The notes below the pieces were generated by a model. It was not told the origin of the DNA and did no database searches. It was given only the letters and a program-made list of their open reading frames with translations. From positions 172,648-236,647 of the forward strand of contig NZ_JAFBFI010000004.1 in assembly GCF_016909175.1 (NCBI RefSeq): 64,000 nucleotides of DNA. The letters are read 5' to 3'. Made by a program: the position numbers and the translations under genes. The stretch comes from Peribacillus deserti (GTDB lineage Bacteria; Bacillota; Bacilli; Bacillales; DSM-1321). The number at the start of each line of letters is the position of its first letter. Positions within the stretch are counted from its first letter, which is position 1. Shown in pieces: positions 39,573 to 48,465 of this stretch.

Positions 39573-41330
39573 TTAACTCTCCTTTTTCTTAGAATAGTCT
39601 CTCTTACGAGGTTTGATCAGAGATACATCAATTTCCTCATAATATAGTTCAGGAGCAGAGCCGGCTCCAGTAAATTTGGCCATAGTAGTTTTCATGAATT
39701 CCTCATCATTACGTTCTGGGAAATCAGGCTTGTAGTGTGCTCCGCGGCTTTCGTTACGGTTATACGCTCCAAGAGTCACAACGCGGGCAAGCTGGAGCAT
39801 ATTCTGCAGCTGGCGCGTGAAGGAAGCCCCCTGGTTGCTCCATCTTGCTGTATCATTAATATTAATATTTTTATAGCGTTCCAGCAGTTCCTGTATCTTT
39901 TGGTCTGTTTGAAGAAGCTTATCGTTGTAACGCACTACTGTTACGTTATCTGTCATCCATTCGCCAAGCTCTTTATGAATGATATATGCATTCTCCGTAC
40001 CATTCATAGACATGATTGAATTCCACTTTTCCTCTTCTTGTTTAACATGATTGTCAAATACTGAAGTAGAGATATCCTCAGAGCTCTTATTCAGCCCATT
40101 CACGTATTTAAGTGCATTAGGTCCTGCTACCATTCCACCATAAATAGCAGATAGAAGGGAGTTCGCTCCCAGGCGGTTTGCACCGTGCTGTGAATAATCA
40201 CATTCACCTGCAGCAAATAATCCAGGGATGTTAGTCATCTGATCATAGTCAACCCATAGTCCGCCCATGCTGTAGTGTACAGCCGGGAATATTTTCATAG
40301 GTACTTTTCTTGGGTCATCGCCCATGAATTTTTCATAGATTTCTATGATGCCTCCAAGCTTGATGTCAAGCTCTTTAGGATCCTTATGGGAAAGGTCCAG
40401 ATATACCATATTTTCTCCATTAATCCCGAGCTTTTGGTTCACACATACATCAAAAATTTCACGGGTTGCAATGTCGCGGGGTACAAGGTTTCCGTACGCT
40501 GGATACTTTTCTTCAAGGAAGTACCAAGGCTTTCCGTCTTTATAAGTCCAGACACGTCCGCCTTCCCCGCGTGCAGATTCGCTCATTAAGCGCAGTTTAT
40601 CATCGCCAGGAAGCGCTGTTGGATGAATTTGGATAAATTCGCCGTTTGCATAGATAGCGCCCTGCTGGTAAACGATTGAAGCGGCAGAACCGGTGTTAAT
40701 AATAGAGTTAGTTGATTTGCCAAAGATAATTCCAGGCCCGCCTGTTGCCATGATAACAGCATCAGCAGAGAATGACTTGATCTCCATTGTTTTTAGATCT
40801 TGTGCAGTAATTCCGCGGCAGACTCCTTCGTCATCAATAACAGCACCAAGGAATTCCCAGCCTTCATATTTCGTAACAAGGCCTGCCACTTCATGGCGGC
40901 GTACCTGCTCATCTAGAGCGTAAAGCAGCTGCTGTCCGGTTGTAGCACCAGCAAATGCAGTACGATGATGCTGAGTGCCTCCGAAACGGCGGAAATCAAG
41001 AAGACCCTCTGGTGTACGGTTAAACATTACACCCATACGGTCAAACATGTGAATGATCGATGGTGCCGCCTCACACATTGCCTTAACAGGAGGCTGATTT
41101 GCAAGGAAATCGCCGCCATAAATCGTATCGTCAAAATGTATATATGGAGAGTCCCCTTCACCTTTTGTGTTAACAGCTCCATTTATGCCGCCCTGCGCAC
41201 AAACAGAGTGGGATCTTTTTACGGGAACTACTGAAAAAAGATCTACTTTATGCCCTTTTTCAGCAATTTTTATAGTCGCCATTAAGCCAGCCAAACCGCC
41301 GCCGACTACAATGATTTTGCCATTGCTCAA
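39573..41330 (-). CDS. sdhA: Succinate dehydrogenase flavoprotein subunit
   Basis: Covalent-FAD catalytic subunit oxidising succinate to fumarate. 585 residues: VVGGGLAGLMA dinucleotide motif, FAD-linking His in RSHSVCAQGGING, active-site HPTALPG and RGEGGRVW segments. The frame opens at a GTG (41339) that overlaps the SD; the TTG at 41330 is 8 nt after AAGGAG and gives MSNGKIIVVGG, so it is chosen. TTG initiation is notable for a respiratory enzyme. Confidence 0.98.
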   Translation of the reverse strand: MSNGKIIVVGGGLAGLMATIKIAEKGHKVDLFSVVPVKRSHSVCAQGGINGAVNTKGEGDSPYIHFDDTIYGGDFLANQPPVKAMCEAAPSIIHMFDRMGVMFNRTPEGLLDFRRFGGTQHHRTAFAGATTGQQLLYALDEQVRRHEVAGLVTKYEGWEFLGAVIDDEGVCRGITAQDLKTMEIKSFSADAVIMATGGPGIIFGKSTNSIINTGSAASIVYQQGAIYANGEFIQIHPTALPGDDKLRLMSESARGEGGRVWTYKDGKPWYFLEEKYPAYGNLVPRDIATREIFDVCVNQKLGINGENMVYLDLSHKDPKELDIKLGGIIEIYEKFMGDDPRKVPMKIFPAVHYSMGGLWVDYDQMTNIPGLFAAGECDYSQHGANRLGANSLLSAIYGGMVAGPNALKYVNGLNKSSEDISTSVFDNHVKQEEEKWNSIMSMNGTENAYIIHKELGEWMTDNVTVVRYNDKLLQTDQKIQELLERYKNININDTARWSNQGASFTRQLQNMLQLARVVTLGAYNRNESRGAHYKPDFPERNDEEFMKTTMAKFTGAGSAPELYYEEIDVSLIKPRKRDYSKKKES

Positions 41331-41408
41331 GTCTGTCACTCCTTTTCAATATCCAAGCCTTTAAGATCCTGCACAGCCTGACACCTTATATCCAAAACTG
41401 CGATTCTA

Positions 41409-42017
41409 TTAAATAAATGCAAGTATAGTTCTAATTCCAACATAAGACAGTGCTACAAATATCCCCATAGTTACATAGGTTGTGATTCTTTGAGCACGCG
41501 GTGAAATAGTTAATCCCCATGTTACTAAAAATGACCATAAACCATTTGCGAAGTGGAATGTAGTTGAAATGACACCCACTAAATAGAAAGCGATCATAAA
41601 TGGATTATCCAGAATGTTAGACATCATTTCAAAATTTACTTCTGTCCCTCTAGCTGCGGCTATGCGCGTTTCCCAGATATGCCACGTAACAAAAATAAGT
41701 GTGATGATCCCAGTCAGCCGCTGAAGCATGAACATCCAGTTACGGAAGTAACTATATCTGCCTACATTGTTTTTAGCCGTAAAAGCTATATAAATTCCAT
41801 AAATCGCATGGTAAGCTAAAGGAAGAAAAATAATGAATGTTTCTAGAAAAATCCTGAATGGGAGTCCTCCCATAAAATTAGCCGCTTTATTAAATGATTC
41901 AACACCGTGTGTAGCGTATTGGTTTACGACTAAATGCTGAATAATAAAGATTCCAAGCGGAATTACCCCTAGTAACGAATGCAGCCTCCGATTGGCAAAC
42001 TCCCGATTTCCTGCCAT
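41409..42017 (-). CDS. sdhC: Succinate dehydrogenase cytochrome b558 subunit
   Basis: Di-heme membrane anchor of the Bacillus-type complex II, which reduces menaquinone. 202 residues, five transmembrane helices, heme-ligand histidines in HSLLG, IQHLVV, YHAIYG and WHIWE contexts. ATG at 42017 follows AAGGGGGTATAACAATTTT and matches the family start MxGNREF; the frame is open 14 codons earlier. Confidence 0.97.
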   Translation of the reverse strand: MAGNREFANRRLHSLLGVIPLGIFIIQHLVVNQYATHGVESFNKAANFMGGLPFRIFLETFIIFLPLAYHAIYGIYIAFTAKNNVGRYSYFRNWMFMLQRLTGIITLIFVTWHIWETRIAAARGTEVNFEMMSNILDNPFMIAFYLVGVISTTFHFANGLWSFLVTWGLTISPRAQRITTYVTMGIFVALSYVGIRTILAFI

Positions 42018-42141
42018 AAAATTGTTATACCCCCTTGAGATTTGGCTGTACCTGCACAAAAAGTAAAATATATCCTTACCAAAGGATATTCGCTACAAAA
42101 CTACAAAAAAAACTATTTTGTAACATTTAATTAACATGTTC

Positions 42142-42170
42142 ATTTTACTCCTCCCAAGATTTAGCGTCAA
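42142..42170 (-). promoter_or_regulatory. Sigma-A promoter of sdhCAB
   Basis: TTGACG (42165-42170), 17-nt spacer, TAAAAT (42142-42147) on the minus strand, giving a leader of about 120 nt before sdhC. Confidence 0.7.
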
Positions 42171-42347
42171 GAAAACGGATACACAAATTATTTGGCAAAT
42201 ATAAAAATTTTTATAAAAATTTCAAACTTTTAATCTTATACTCTAATTCTTAAGATTTATTCGTTCAGTTCAGGAATTATTTTGACATAATTAATAAAAT
42301 GAAAGATTAGATATATTTAAGGGTGTTTGTAACGGGAAAAAATTGTT

Positions 42348-42353
42348 TATAAT
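42348..42353 (+). promoter_or_regulatory. -10 box of yslB
   Basis: TATAAT about 25 nt before the chosen start; TTTGTA 16 nt upstream may serve as -35. It makes a start before about 42360 impossible. Confidence 0.5.
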
Positions 42354-42378
42354 AGATTTAAAGAAAGAGGGGAGAATT

Positions 42379-42888
42379 TTGGGTAAAGAAGTCATGAATG
42401 AAACACCGGTAGAAACAGCCTCAGAACAAAGCCTGAACGAACAGCCGCTTGTAGAAAATGAGAATCCGCACACTGATGCGCAGCAGATTCCTGTTTTTGG
42501 CTACGACCTAATCAGAGAATACCTTTTAAACGAAATCCTTGGTCAGGATGCAGCTCAGCTTCTTTATTGGGGAGGGAAACAATTAGCAAGGAAGTTCCCT
42601 TTACATTCCGTGGAAGACATATGCGTTTTTTTTCACAGCGCCGGCTGGGGAACACTTACCCAAAAGAAGCTTTCAAAAGATGAATCCATATTTGAATTGT
42701 CTGGTGATGGAGTATCAAGACGGCTTTCTATAAATGAAAAGTGCCACTTTCAGCTGGAAGCAGGATTTTTGGCTCAGCAGTTTGAACTTCAGAAAAAGGT
42801 ATCTTCTGAAGCAATTGAAGAATTAAAAAAGCGGACAAGCAAAGTAACTTTTATTGTGAAGTGGGACCCAAAGGATTCTATATATTAA
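42379..42888 (+). CDS. yslB: YslB-like DUF2507 protein
   Basis: 169-residue cytoplasmic protein with the DUF2507 domain in its last 135 residues (YDLIREYLLNEILGQDAAQLLYWGGKQLARKF ... VEDICVFFHSAGWG). The N-terminal 30 residues are acidic and variable. The domain belongs to the ligand-binding NO-signalling/V4R-like fold group; function unknown. An earlier open start at 42343 falls on the -10 box. The TTG at 42379 follows AGAGGGGAG closely and is chosen; ATG at 42394 is the alternative. Only plus-strand gene between sdh and lysC. Confidence 0.85.
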   Translation: MGKEVMNETPVETASEQSLNEQPLVENENPHTDAQQIPVFGYDLIREYLLNEILGQDAAQLLYWGGKQLARKFPLHSVEDICVFFHSAGWGTLTQKKLSKDESIFELSGDGVSRRLSINEKCHFQLEAGFLAQQFELQKKVSSEAIEELKKRTSKVTFIVKWDPKDSIY

Positions 42889-42904
42889 TAGAATCATAAA
42901 TAAG

Positions 42905-42941
42905 AAACCAGCAGGCGTTTAACTCTCTGCTGGTTTTTTTT
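42905..42941 (+). terminator. Terminator of yslB (also faces lysC)
   Basis: AACCAGCAG/CTGCTGGTT stem, 12-nt loop, eight T on the plus strand. Only 11 nt from the lysC stop, it probably stops both convergent transcripts. Confidence 0.88.
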
Positions 42942-42951
42942 GAAATTATTT

Positions 42952-43437
42952 TTATTTAATGGCAAAAGCATCAGACAAATTAAATGCTTCATGCAGGGCA
43001 TTGACTGCTTCAAGCATTTTATCCTGAGAAACAACTGTAGACACTTTAATTTCCGAAGTGCTTACCATTTTGATGGAAATTTCCCTTTGTGATAATACTT
43101 CAAACATTTCTGCTGCAACCCCAGGGTTTGAAACCATGCCGGACCCAACAATTGATACCTTTGCCAGATTACTTTCTGTTTCAATCGTTTCGAAAAGTAT
43201 GGATTCTTTATGGCTGTTTAAAACTTCTAATGCCTCTTTAACGTCTTCAGTTTTCACAGAAAATGAAAGACTTGTTTCATGTTCTTGTGTCATGCTTTGA
43301 ATAATGATATCTACGTTAACATGGCTCTCTGCTAAAGCAGTAAAAATGGAGGAAATACCTTTCTTGAGGCCAAAAATAGATATTCTAGTGATGCTTTCTT
43401 CAAATGCAATTCCTCTGACAATTAGGTTTTGTTCCAT
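42952..43437 (-). CDS. lysC: Aspartokinase II beta subunit (internal in-frame start)
   Basis: Same frame as lysC, starting MEQNLIVRGIAFEES. The ATG is 7 nt after a near-perfect SD (GAGGAGGA). The product is the two ACT domains only and would assemble with the full-length alpha chain. The equivalent internal start is used in B. subtilis. Confidence 0.8.
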   Translation of the reverse strand: MEQNLIVRGIAFEESITRISIFGLKKGISSIFTALAESHVNVDIIIQSMTQEHETSLSFSVKTEDVKEALEVLNSHKESILFETIETESNLAKVSIVGSGMVSNPGVAAEMFEVLSQREISIKMVSTSEIKVSTVVSQDKMLEAVNALHEAFNLSDAFAIK

Positions 43438-44169
43438 AGATACTTCCTCCTCAATGATGGTTCCTAATACTCGTTCTATGCTTGAACGCACTTCAAGCGG
43501 CATTTGATAGTTTTTCGCAAACTCCACTGCTCTTGGATGAAGGACGCCGGCACCCAGATTCGCTAATTCCAGCATTTCATCGTATGAAACCGATTTTAGC
43601 TTTCTTGCTCCTTCAACAAATCGCGGATCTGTTGTGTACACTCCTGTTACATCCGTATAGATATCACATTTATCAGCATGTAATGCTGCTGCAAGCGCTA
43701 CGGCCGTTGTATCAGATCCGCCTCTTCCAAGAGTGGTAATATCTGCTCCTGCAATCCCCTGAAATCCTGCTACTACAGCAATCTTTCCGGAAGCTAGTGC
43801 TTTTTCGATTCTGTCAGTCTCAATATTGGTAATTCTAGCATTTCCATGAACGGACTCTGTCTGTACTCCGGCCTGCCATCCTGTCAGAGATATCGTTTCA
43901 AAGCCTCTTTCATTCAGTTCCATGGAGAGAAGGGCTATTGTAATCTGTTCTCCCGTTGTCAGCAGCATATCCATCTCTCTTTTATTCGGAAAAGGAGAGA
44001 TTTCCCTTGCCATGTCTACAAGATGGTCAGTCGTCTTCCCCATAGCAGAAACAACCACCACTACTTGATTTCCCTGATTCACTTCTTCAAGAACGCGATC
44101 CGCTGCATTTTTAATTCTCTCTACACTGCCTACTGAAGTTCCTCCGAATTTCTGTACAATTCTCCCCAA
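42952..44169 (-). CDS. lysC: Aspartokinase II (lysine-sensitive), alpha and internal beta subunit
   Basis: Phosphorylates aspartate, first step of the lysine/threonine/methionine/diaminopimelate pathway. 405 residues: kinase domain (VQKFGGTSVGS, GRGGSDTTAVALAAAL) and two C-terminal ACT domains that bind lysine. Within it, GAGGAGGAAGTATCT precedes an in-frame ATG at 43437, giving the 161-residue ACT-only beta subunit known for B. subtilis aspartokinase II. Transcription is governed by the lysine riboswitch. Confidence 0.97.
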   Translation of the reverse strand: MGRIVQKFGGTSVGSVERIKNAADRVLEEVNQGNQVVVVVSAMGKTTDHLVDMAREISPFPNKREMDMLLTTGEQITIALLSMELNERGFETISLTGWQAGVQTESVHGNARITNIETDRIEKALASGKIAVVAGFQGIAGADITTLGRGGSDTTAVALAAALHADKCDIYTDVTGVYTTDPRFVEGARKLKSVSYDEMLELANLGAGVLHPRAVEFAKNYQMPLEVRSSIERVLGTIIEEEVSMEQNLIVRGIAFEESITRISIFGLKKGISSIFTALAESHVNVDIIIQSMTQEHETSLSFSVKTEDVKEALEVLNSHKESILFETIETESNLAKVSIVGSGMVSNPGVAAEMFEVLSQREISIKMVSTSEIKVSTVVSQDKMLEAVNALHEAFNLSDAFAIK

Positions 44170-44225
44170 TGTTGTTGCCTCCCTGTTATGGTTTCAAGTG
44201 AATTTGCCTTACAAATCTGTTAAGA

Positions 44226-44476
44226 ACATACAAAAAGGCAATGAGAATAATCTCATTGCCTGTGAAGGACGTACTAAAAAATGCATAATACGCTAACACA
44301 GTGAGATAGCTCTCCAAGAATAAGATCTTGACAATCCTGCACTTATTCAATGCAGAACCAGCCAAACAAGTCCTGAGCCTTGTTCCGCTTCGGCAACTTC
44401 CCCTTTCAGGACTTTTCCTTGAAGCTCAAACTTCTCCAAGTCCTTACTAATGAAACTCGCACCTCTATCATCACTT
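44226..44476 (-). ncRNA. Lysine riboswitch (L-box) upstream of lysC
   Basis: Minus-strand leader begins AGAGGTGCGAGTTTCATTAG and continues with GAAAGGGGAAGTTGCCGAAGCGG, GGCTGGTTCTGCATTGAATAAG, TGTCAAGA and CTTGGAGAGCTATCTC, the conserved blocks of the L-box aptamer. The expression platform is the terminator GGCAATGAGA/TCTCATTGCC plus five U (44229-44262). Lysine binding should favour termination. Confidence 0.96.
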
Positions 44477-44509
44477 TAACTTAGTAAAGTAATTTTTAAT
44501 TTATTGATG

Positions 44510-44518
44510 ATTATAGCA
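44510..44518 (-). promoter_or_regulatory. Extended -10 promoter of lysC leader
   Basis: TGCTATAAT on the minus strand about 35 nt before the riboswitch; the -35 is poor, as expected for an extended -10 promoter. Confidence 0.55.
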
Positions 44519-44540
44519 TAACATGTTCAAGCCAACAATG

Positions 44541-46313
44541 CTAGTCTTGCAATTTCTTAAAGAATTCTTCAGCTACACCTTTAGGAATTCCTATTTTAAT
44601 GAATTCCTCCAACGGTGCTTCCTTCATCTTTTTAACGGAACCGAAGTGTTTAAGCAGCATTTTCTTTCTCTTTTCTCCAATTCCCTGAATTTCGTCAAGA
44701 AGGGATTGAAATACGTTCTTCCCTCTAAGCTGCCTGTGAAAAGTAATGGCAAACCGATGCACTTCATCCTGAATTCTTTGCAAAAGATAAAATTCCTGGC
44801 TGTTTTTTTCCAGCGGTACTATTTCCAATGGATTACCGATCATTAATTGTGAAGTCCGGTGTTTCTCATCCTTCACAAGTCCGGCAAGCGGAATTTCCAG
44901 GCCAAGCTCATTTTCAAGCACATCCCTGACTCCTTCCACATGGCCTTTTCCTCCATCAATGATGATAAGATCAGGCATAGGCAGACCTTCTTTAAGAACT
45001 CTGCTGTATCTCCGCCTTACAACCTCACGCATGGATTCATAGTCATCCGGTCCTTTTACCGATTTAATCTTATATTTTCTATATTCCTTCTTTTCCGCTT
45101 TGCCGTCTATGAAAACAACCATAGCAGAAACCGGGTTTGTCCCTTGAATATTTGAATTATCAAACGCTTCGATTCGGTGAGGAGTGTAGATGCCTAATTG
45201 AGTACCTAGATTTTCTATGGCTTTAATCGTTCTTTCCTCATCCTTTTCAACAAGCGCAAATTTTTCAGAAAGAGCGATTTTGGCATTTTTGTTTGCCAGC
45301 TTTAACAGGTCTTTTTTCGGGCCGCGTTTTGGCTGAAGAACTTTTACTTCCAGCAGCCCCTCGGCCATTTCAGCATTTACTGAATCTGGCAGGAGAATTT
45401 CCCTCGGTTTAAAGTGATTGACCTTGGAATAAAATTGTCCCAGATATGTTAAAAATTCTTCATCCGGCTCATTATAGAGGGGGAACATGGAAACCTCACG
45501 CTCTATAAGCTTACCCTGCCTGACAAAAAACACCTGTACACACATCCAGCCTTTGTCATATGCGTAACCAAAAATGTCTCTGTCTGTAAAATCCGTCAGA
45601 GTCATTTTTTGTTTTTCCATCGTAGTTTCGATATGGGCAATCTTATCCCTGAATTCCTTGGCTCTCTCAAAATCCAGCTCCTCTGCAGCTGCTGTCATTT
45701 TTTCAGTAAGATCCTTTTTTATTTCCTTATAGCCGCCATTCAGAAAACGGGTAATTTCTTCTGTAATATTTTTATATTCCTGTTCATTGATGTCATTCAC
45801 ACAAGGCGCAAGACATTGGCCAAGATGATAGTATAAGCAGACACGGTCCGGCAGCGTCGTACACTTTCTCAGCGGATACAGACGGTCAAGCAATTTTTTC
45901 GTTTCGTTCGCTGCAAATACGTTCGGATAAGGCCCAAAATATTTCCCTTTATCCTTTTTAACATTCCGGGTTGTAATCAGCCTTGGATGCCTTTCGGCCG
46001 TAAGCTTAATAAATGGGTAGCTTTTATCATCCTTCAGCATGACATTATATTTAGGGTCCCACTTTTTAATTAGATTTAACTCTAGAATCAGCGCTTCCAT
46101 ATCCGATGAGGTCACTATATACTCAAAGTCTTCTATTTCCTGCACCAGCCTGAGTGTTTTACCATCATGAGAACCGGTGAAATAGGATCTGACCCTATTT
46201 TTAAGCACCTTTGCCTTACCTACATAGATAATGGTACCCTGCCTGTCCTTCATGAGATAACAGCCTGGCTGATCAGGCAGCAAAGCAAGCTTATGCTGGA
46301 TATTTTGGTTCAT
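44541..46313 (-). CDS. uvrC: Excinuclease ABC subunit C
   Basis: Dual-incision nuclease of nucleotide excision repair. 590 residues: N-terminal GIY-YIG nuclease (GCYLMKD...IIYVGKAK), a cysteine-rich stretch, UVR domain binding UvrB (about 200-235), an RNase H-like C-terminal nuclease ([18 protein letters not shown]) and terminal helix-hairpin-helix ([17 protein letters not shown]). No terminator is visible after it. Confidence 0.98.
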   Translation of the reverse strand: MNQNIQHKLALLPDQPGCYLMKDRQGTIIYVGKAKVLKNRVRSYFTGSHDGKTLRLVQEIEDFEYIVTSSDMEALILELNLIKKWDPKYNVMLKDDKSYPFIKLTAERHPRLITTRNVKKDKGKYFGPYPNVFAANETKKLLDRLYPLRKCTTLPDRVCLYYHLGQCLAPCVNDINEQEYKNITEEITRFLNGGYKEIKKDLTEKMTAAAEELDFERAKEFRDKIAHIETTMEKQKMTLTDFTDRDIFGYAYDKGWMCVQVFFVRQGKLIEREVSMFPLYNEPDEEFLTYLGQFYSKVNHFKPREILLPDSVNAEMAEGLLEVKVLQPKRGPKKDLLKLANKNAKIALSEKFALVEKDEERTIKAIENLGTQLGIYTPHRIEAFDNSNIQGTNPVSAMVVFIDGKAEKKEYRKYKIKSVKGPDDYESMREVVRRRYSRVLKEGLPMPDLIIIDGGKGHVEGVRDVLENELGLEIPLAGLVKDEKHRTSQLMIGNPLEIVPLEKNSQEFYLLQRIQDEVHRFAITFHRQLRGKNVFQSLLDEIQGIGEKRKKMLLKHFGSVKKMKEAPLEEFIKIGIPKGVAEEFFKKLQD

Positions 46314-46370
46314 GTACGATTCACCTCGTTTCTAATGGAAACTTTTAAAATATAGCTCTTTTACTTGCCT

Positions 46371-46498
46371 GTTGATTGCAGCGAGAGGCACTCGCTTTCC
46401 GCGGGCGGTCCGGGAGCCTCCTCTCACGTTATACGCCTGTGGGGTCTCCCTTGACCCGCTTTTCCCGCAGGAGTCTCGCGCCTGCAGCGAAGATCAAC
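46371..46498. repeat. 128-nt imperfect palindromic intergenic repeat (MITE-like)
   Basis: Bounded by GTTGAT and ATCAAC; the two halves are imperfect inverted copies (left AGGCACTCGCTTTCCGCGGG, right CCCGCAGGAGTCTCGCGCCT). GC-rich against an AT-rich surround. It resembles a repeat family I recall as common between genes in many Bacillaceae. No coding capacity. Confidence 0.8.
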
Positions 46499-46543
46499 AT
46501 AGCGGTAAAACTATGATGAACTTTAGAATAGCCTAAAATATAA

Positions 46544-46676
46544 AAACCCGCCCGCGGCGGGATCTGTTCAAGTAATGTATAGATAGATTATAAGTTCTAT
46601 ATATACAGTATAAAAAATATCCCTTCTCCAGGCAACTGGCTAGTATTACTAACCTGTTTCCCGAAGAAGGGATATT
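46544..46676 (-). terminator. Terminator(s) of trxA
   Basis: First hairpin AATATCCCTTCT/AGAAGGGATATT (46614-46676, long loop) followed by U-run; a second short GC hairpin CCCGCC/GGCGGG with TTTTTA (46546-46562) is downstream as back-up. Confidence 0.8.
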
Positions 46677-46703
46677 TGTAAACAGGGCTATAAACCCTCG
46701 TTA

Positions 46704-47018
46704 TTACGCGTGCTTATTAATAAGCTCAGCTAATGCCTCTTTCGGCTGGAAACCTACTACTTTGTCTACTGGCTCGCCATCTTTAAACAAAATTAAAGTT
46801 GGAATACTCATAACACCATATTTACCAGCAGTTTCCTGATTATCATCTACGTCTAATTTTACGACCTTAACTTTTTCACCTAATTCAGCATCCAATTCTT
46901 CTAAAACTGGTGCAATCATTTTACAAGGTCCACACCATGGTGCCCAGAAATCAGCTAAGACTAATCCTTCGCCAGTTTCAGCTGCAAAGTTTTGATCAGT
47001 TGCATTTGTAATTGCCAT
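46704..47018 (-). CDS. trxA: Thioredoxin
   Basis: 104-residue thioredoxin with the redox motif WCGPC at 28-32 and cis-proline in SIPTL. Start MAITNATDQNF at 47018 after TAGGAGGATTTGAC is the usual one. Essential disulfide reductant. Located between uvrC and etfA as in B. subtilis. Confidence 0.98.
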   Translation of the reverse strand: MAITNATDQNFAAETGEGLVLADFWAPWCGPCKMIAPVLEELDAELGEKVKVVKLDVDDNQETAGKYGVMSIPTLILFKDGEPVDKVVGFQPKEALAELINKHA

Positions 47019-47071
47019 GTCAAATCCTCCTAAAATTACTAATGAATTACTGCACACAGTATAGCACTATT

Positions 47072-47386
47072 TTAAATACATGCGTTAATACTTTGCCTCA
47101 GATGTAATTTACCCTCATAAATAAATAATATTCCACAAAAAACGAATAGTAACCAGGGGACAGTCCCCATTTCCCGAAAAAAGTTCAGTATAACTTCCCT
47201 AAGAATCCAGCCTCTTAAATTCTTCTCCCTAAACCATTGTTCCAGGCTTTTTCTCGAAATGTAATGGGAGGACTTAGCCCTCTTGTGACCAAATCTTATT
47301 CCTTTTATACATTCCTCATCAAAAACAGACCATAAGTTTGTTTCCTTTACCGATAGCCATACATCCACGGGCAGCCAGCACTTCAT
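47072..47386 (-). CDS. Hypothetical 104-residue ORF downstream of etfA
   Basis: Open frame starting MKCWLPVDVWL after the etfA terminator, with only GTGGTGAAA as weak SD. The first 70 residues are basic and soluble, with WLSVKETNLWSVFD; the end is hydrophobic. It contains the palindrome GGGGACAGTCCCC (47156-47168). I recognise no family. It could be a real gene, a decayed one or chance. Confidence 0.25.
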   Translation of the reverse strand: MKCWLPVDVWLSVKETNLWSVFDEECIKGIRFGHKRAKSSHYISRKSLEQWFREKNLRGWILREVILNFFREMGTVPWLLFVFCGILFIYEGKLHLRQSINACI

Positions 47387-47394
47387 TTTCACCA

Positions 47395-47427
47395 CAAAAA
47401 AACGGCCGGTTTTCAGTTCCGGCCGTC
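47395..47427 (-). terminator. Terminator of etfA
   Basis: Perfect ACGGCCGG/CCGGCCGT stem, 9-nt loop and seven U on the minus strand. Confidence 0.92.
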
Positions 47428-47444
47428 TGTGCCCTGCTTGTAAT

Positions 47445-48425
47445 TTAGTTAGCTCCAACTTTGAGCTTTTTAAATTCTTCAGTAAGCAGCGGCAATACTT
47501 CAAACAAATCACCAACAATCCCGTAATCCGCTACCTTGAATATATTAGCTTCTGGGTCTTTATTGATGGCTACGATTACTTTAGAATTCGACATTCCAGC
47601 TAAATGCTGAATGGCTCCAGAAATACCGCAAGCAATATAAAGATCAGGTGTTACAACCTTACCGGTCTGCCCAATTTGAAGTGAATAATCACAATAATCA
47701 GCGTCACAGGCACCGCGGGAAGCTCCTACCGCTCCTCCCAGAACGTCCGCCAGTTCCTTCAGTGGACCAAACCCTTCTTCGCTTTTCACGCCGCGGCCGC
47801 CGGCAATAATCACTTTTGCCTCAGATAAGTCGACACCTTCGCTGGCTTTGCGAACAACATCCTTTATGATGGTACGAAGATTTTTTATATCTACGGAAAG
47901 AGAAGTCACTTCTCCAGTCCGGCCGCTGTCCTGCTCTAAAGATTCAATGTTATTCGGACGAATCGTCACGAAAATCAAGCCGTCTGTAATGACCTTTTTC
48001 TCAAACGCTTTTCCTGAATAAATCGGGCGGGTAAACACAAGGTTACCGCCTGCTTCTTCTAAGGATGTTACATCAGATATAAGACCAGAATTCATTTTCC
48101 CTGCAATTCTTGGGGCCAGGTCCTTTCCAAGCGCAGTATGTCCTAACACAATTCCTTCAGGATTTTCTGATTCAATCACTGCAAGAAGAGCCTGCGAGAA
48201 TCCATCGGACGTATATTGTTCAAGGCTGTCGTGCTCCACTGTAACTGCACGGTCAGCACCGTATTGAATGAGAGCCTCAGCTAAACCATTAACCTCTTTG
48301 CCTGCAACCACTCCAACAACTTCTCCGCCTTCTGAAATCGTTTTTGCTGCCGCAATTGCCTCAAAAGAAACATTACGTAATGATCCGTCACGAACTTCTC
48401 CTAAAACGAGAACTTTTCTAGCCAT
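47445..48425 (-). CDS. etfA: Electron transfer flavoprotein alpha subunit
   Basis: FAD-carrying subunit that accepts electrons from acyl-CoA dehydrogenases. 326 residues; the C-terminal FAD domain has GGRGVKSEEGF, GASRGACD, QIGQTGKVV and CGISGAIQHLAGM. Last gene of the lcfA-fadR-fadB-etfB-etfA group. Confidence 0.98.
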   Translation of the reverse strand: MARKVLVLGEVRDGSLRNVSFEAIAAAKTISEGGEVVGVVAGKEVNGLAEALIQYGADRAVTVEHDSLEQYTSDGFSQALLAVIESENPEGIVLGHTALGKDLAPRIAGKMNSGLISDVTSLEEAGGNLVFTRPIYSGKAFEKKVITDGLIFVTIRPNNIESLEQDSGRTGEVTSLSVDIKNLRTIIKDVVRKASEGVDLSEAKVIIAGGRGVKSEEGFGPLKELADVLGGAVGASRGACDADYCDYSLQIGQTGKVVTPDLYIACGISGAIQHLAGMSNSKVIVAINKDPEANIFKVADYGIVGDLFEVLPLLTEEFKKLKVGAN

Positions 48426-48465
48426 TTATATTCCCTCCTGAGCTTAATTAGATATGCAATGCCGA

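Noticed and set aside
46371..46498. Insertion sequence remnant with transposase
   Set aside because: No transposase fragment in any frame; only a short palindromic element is supported.
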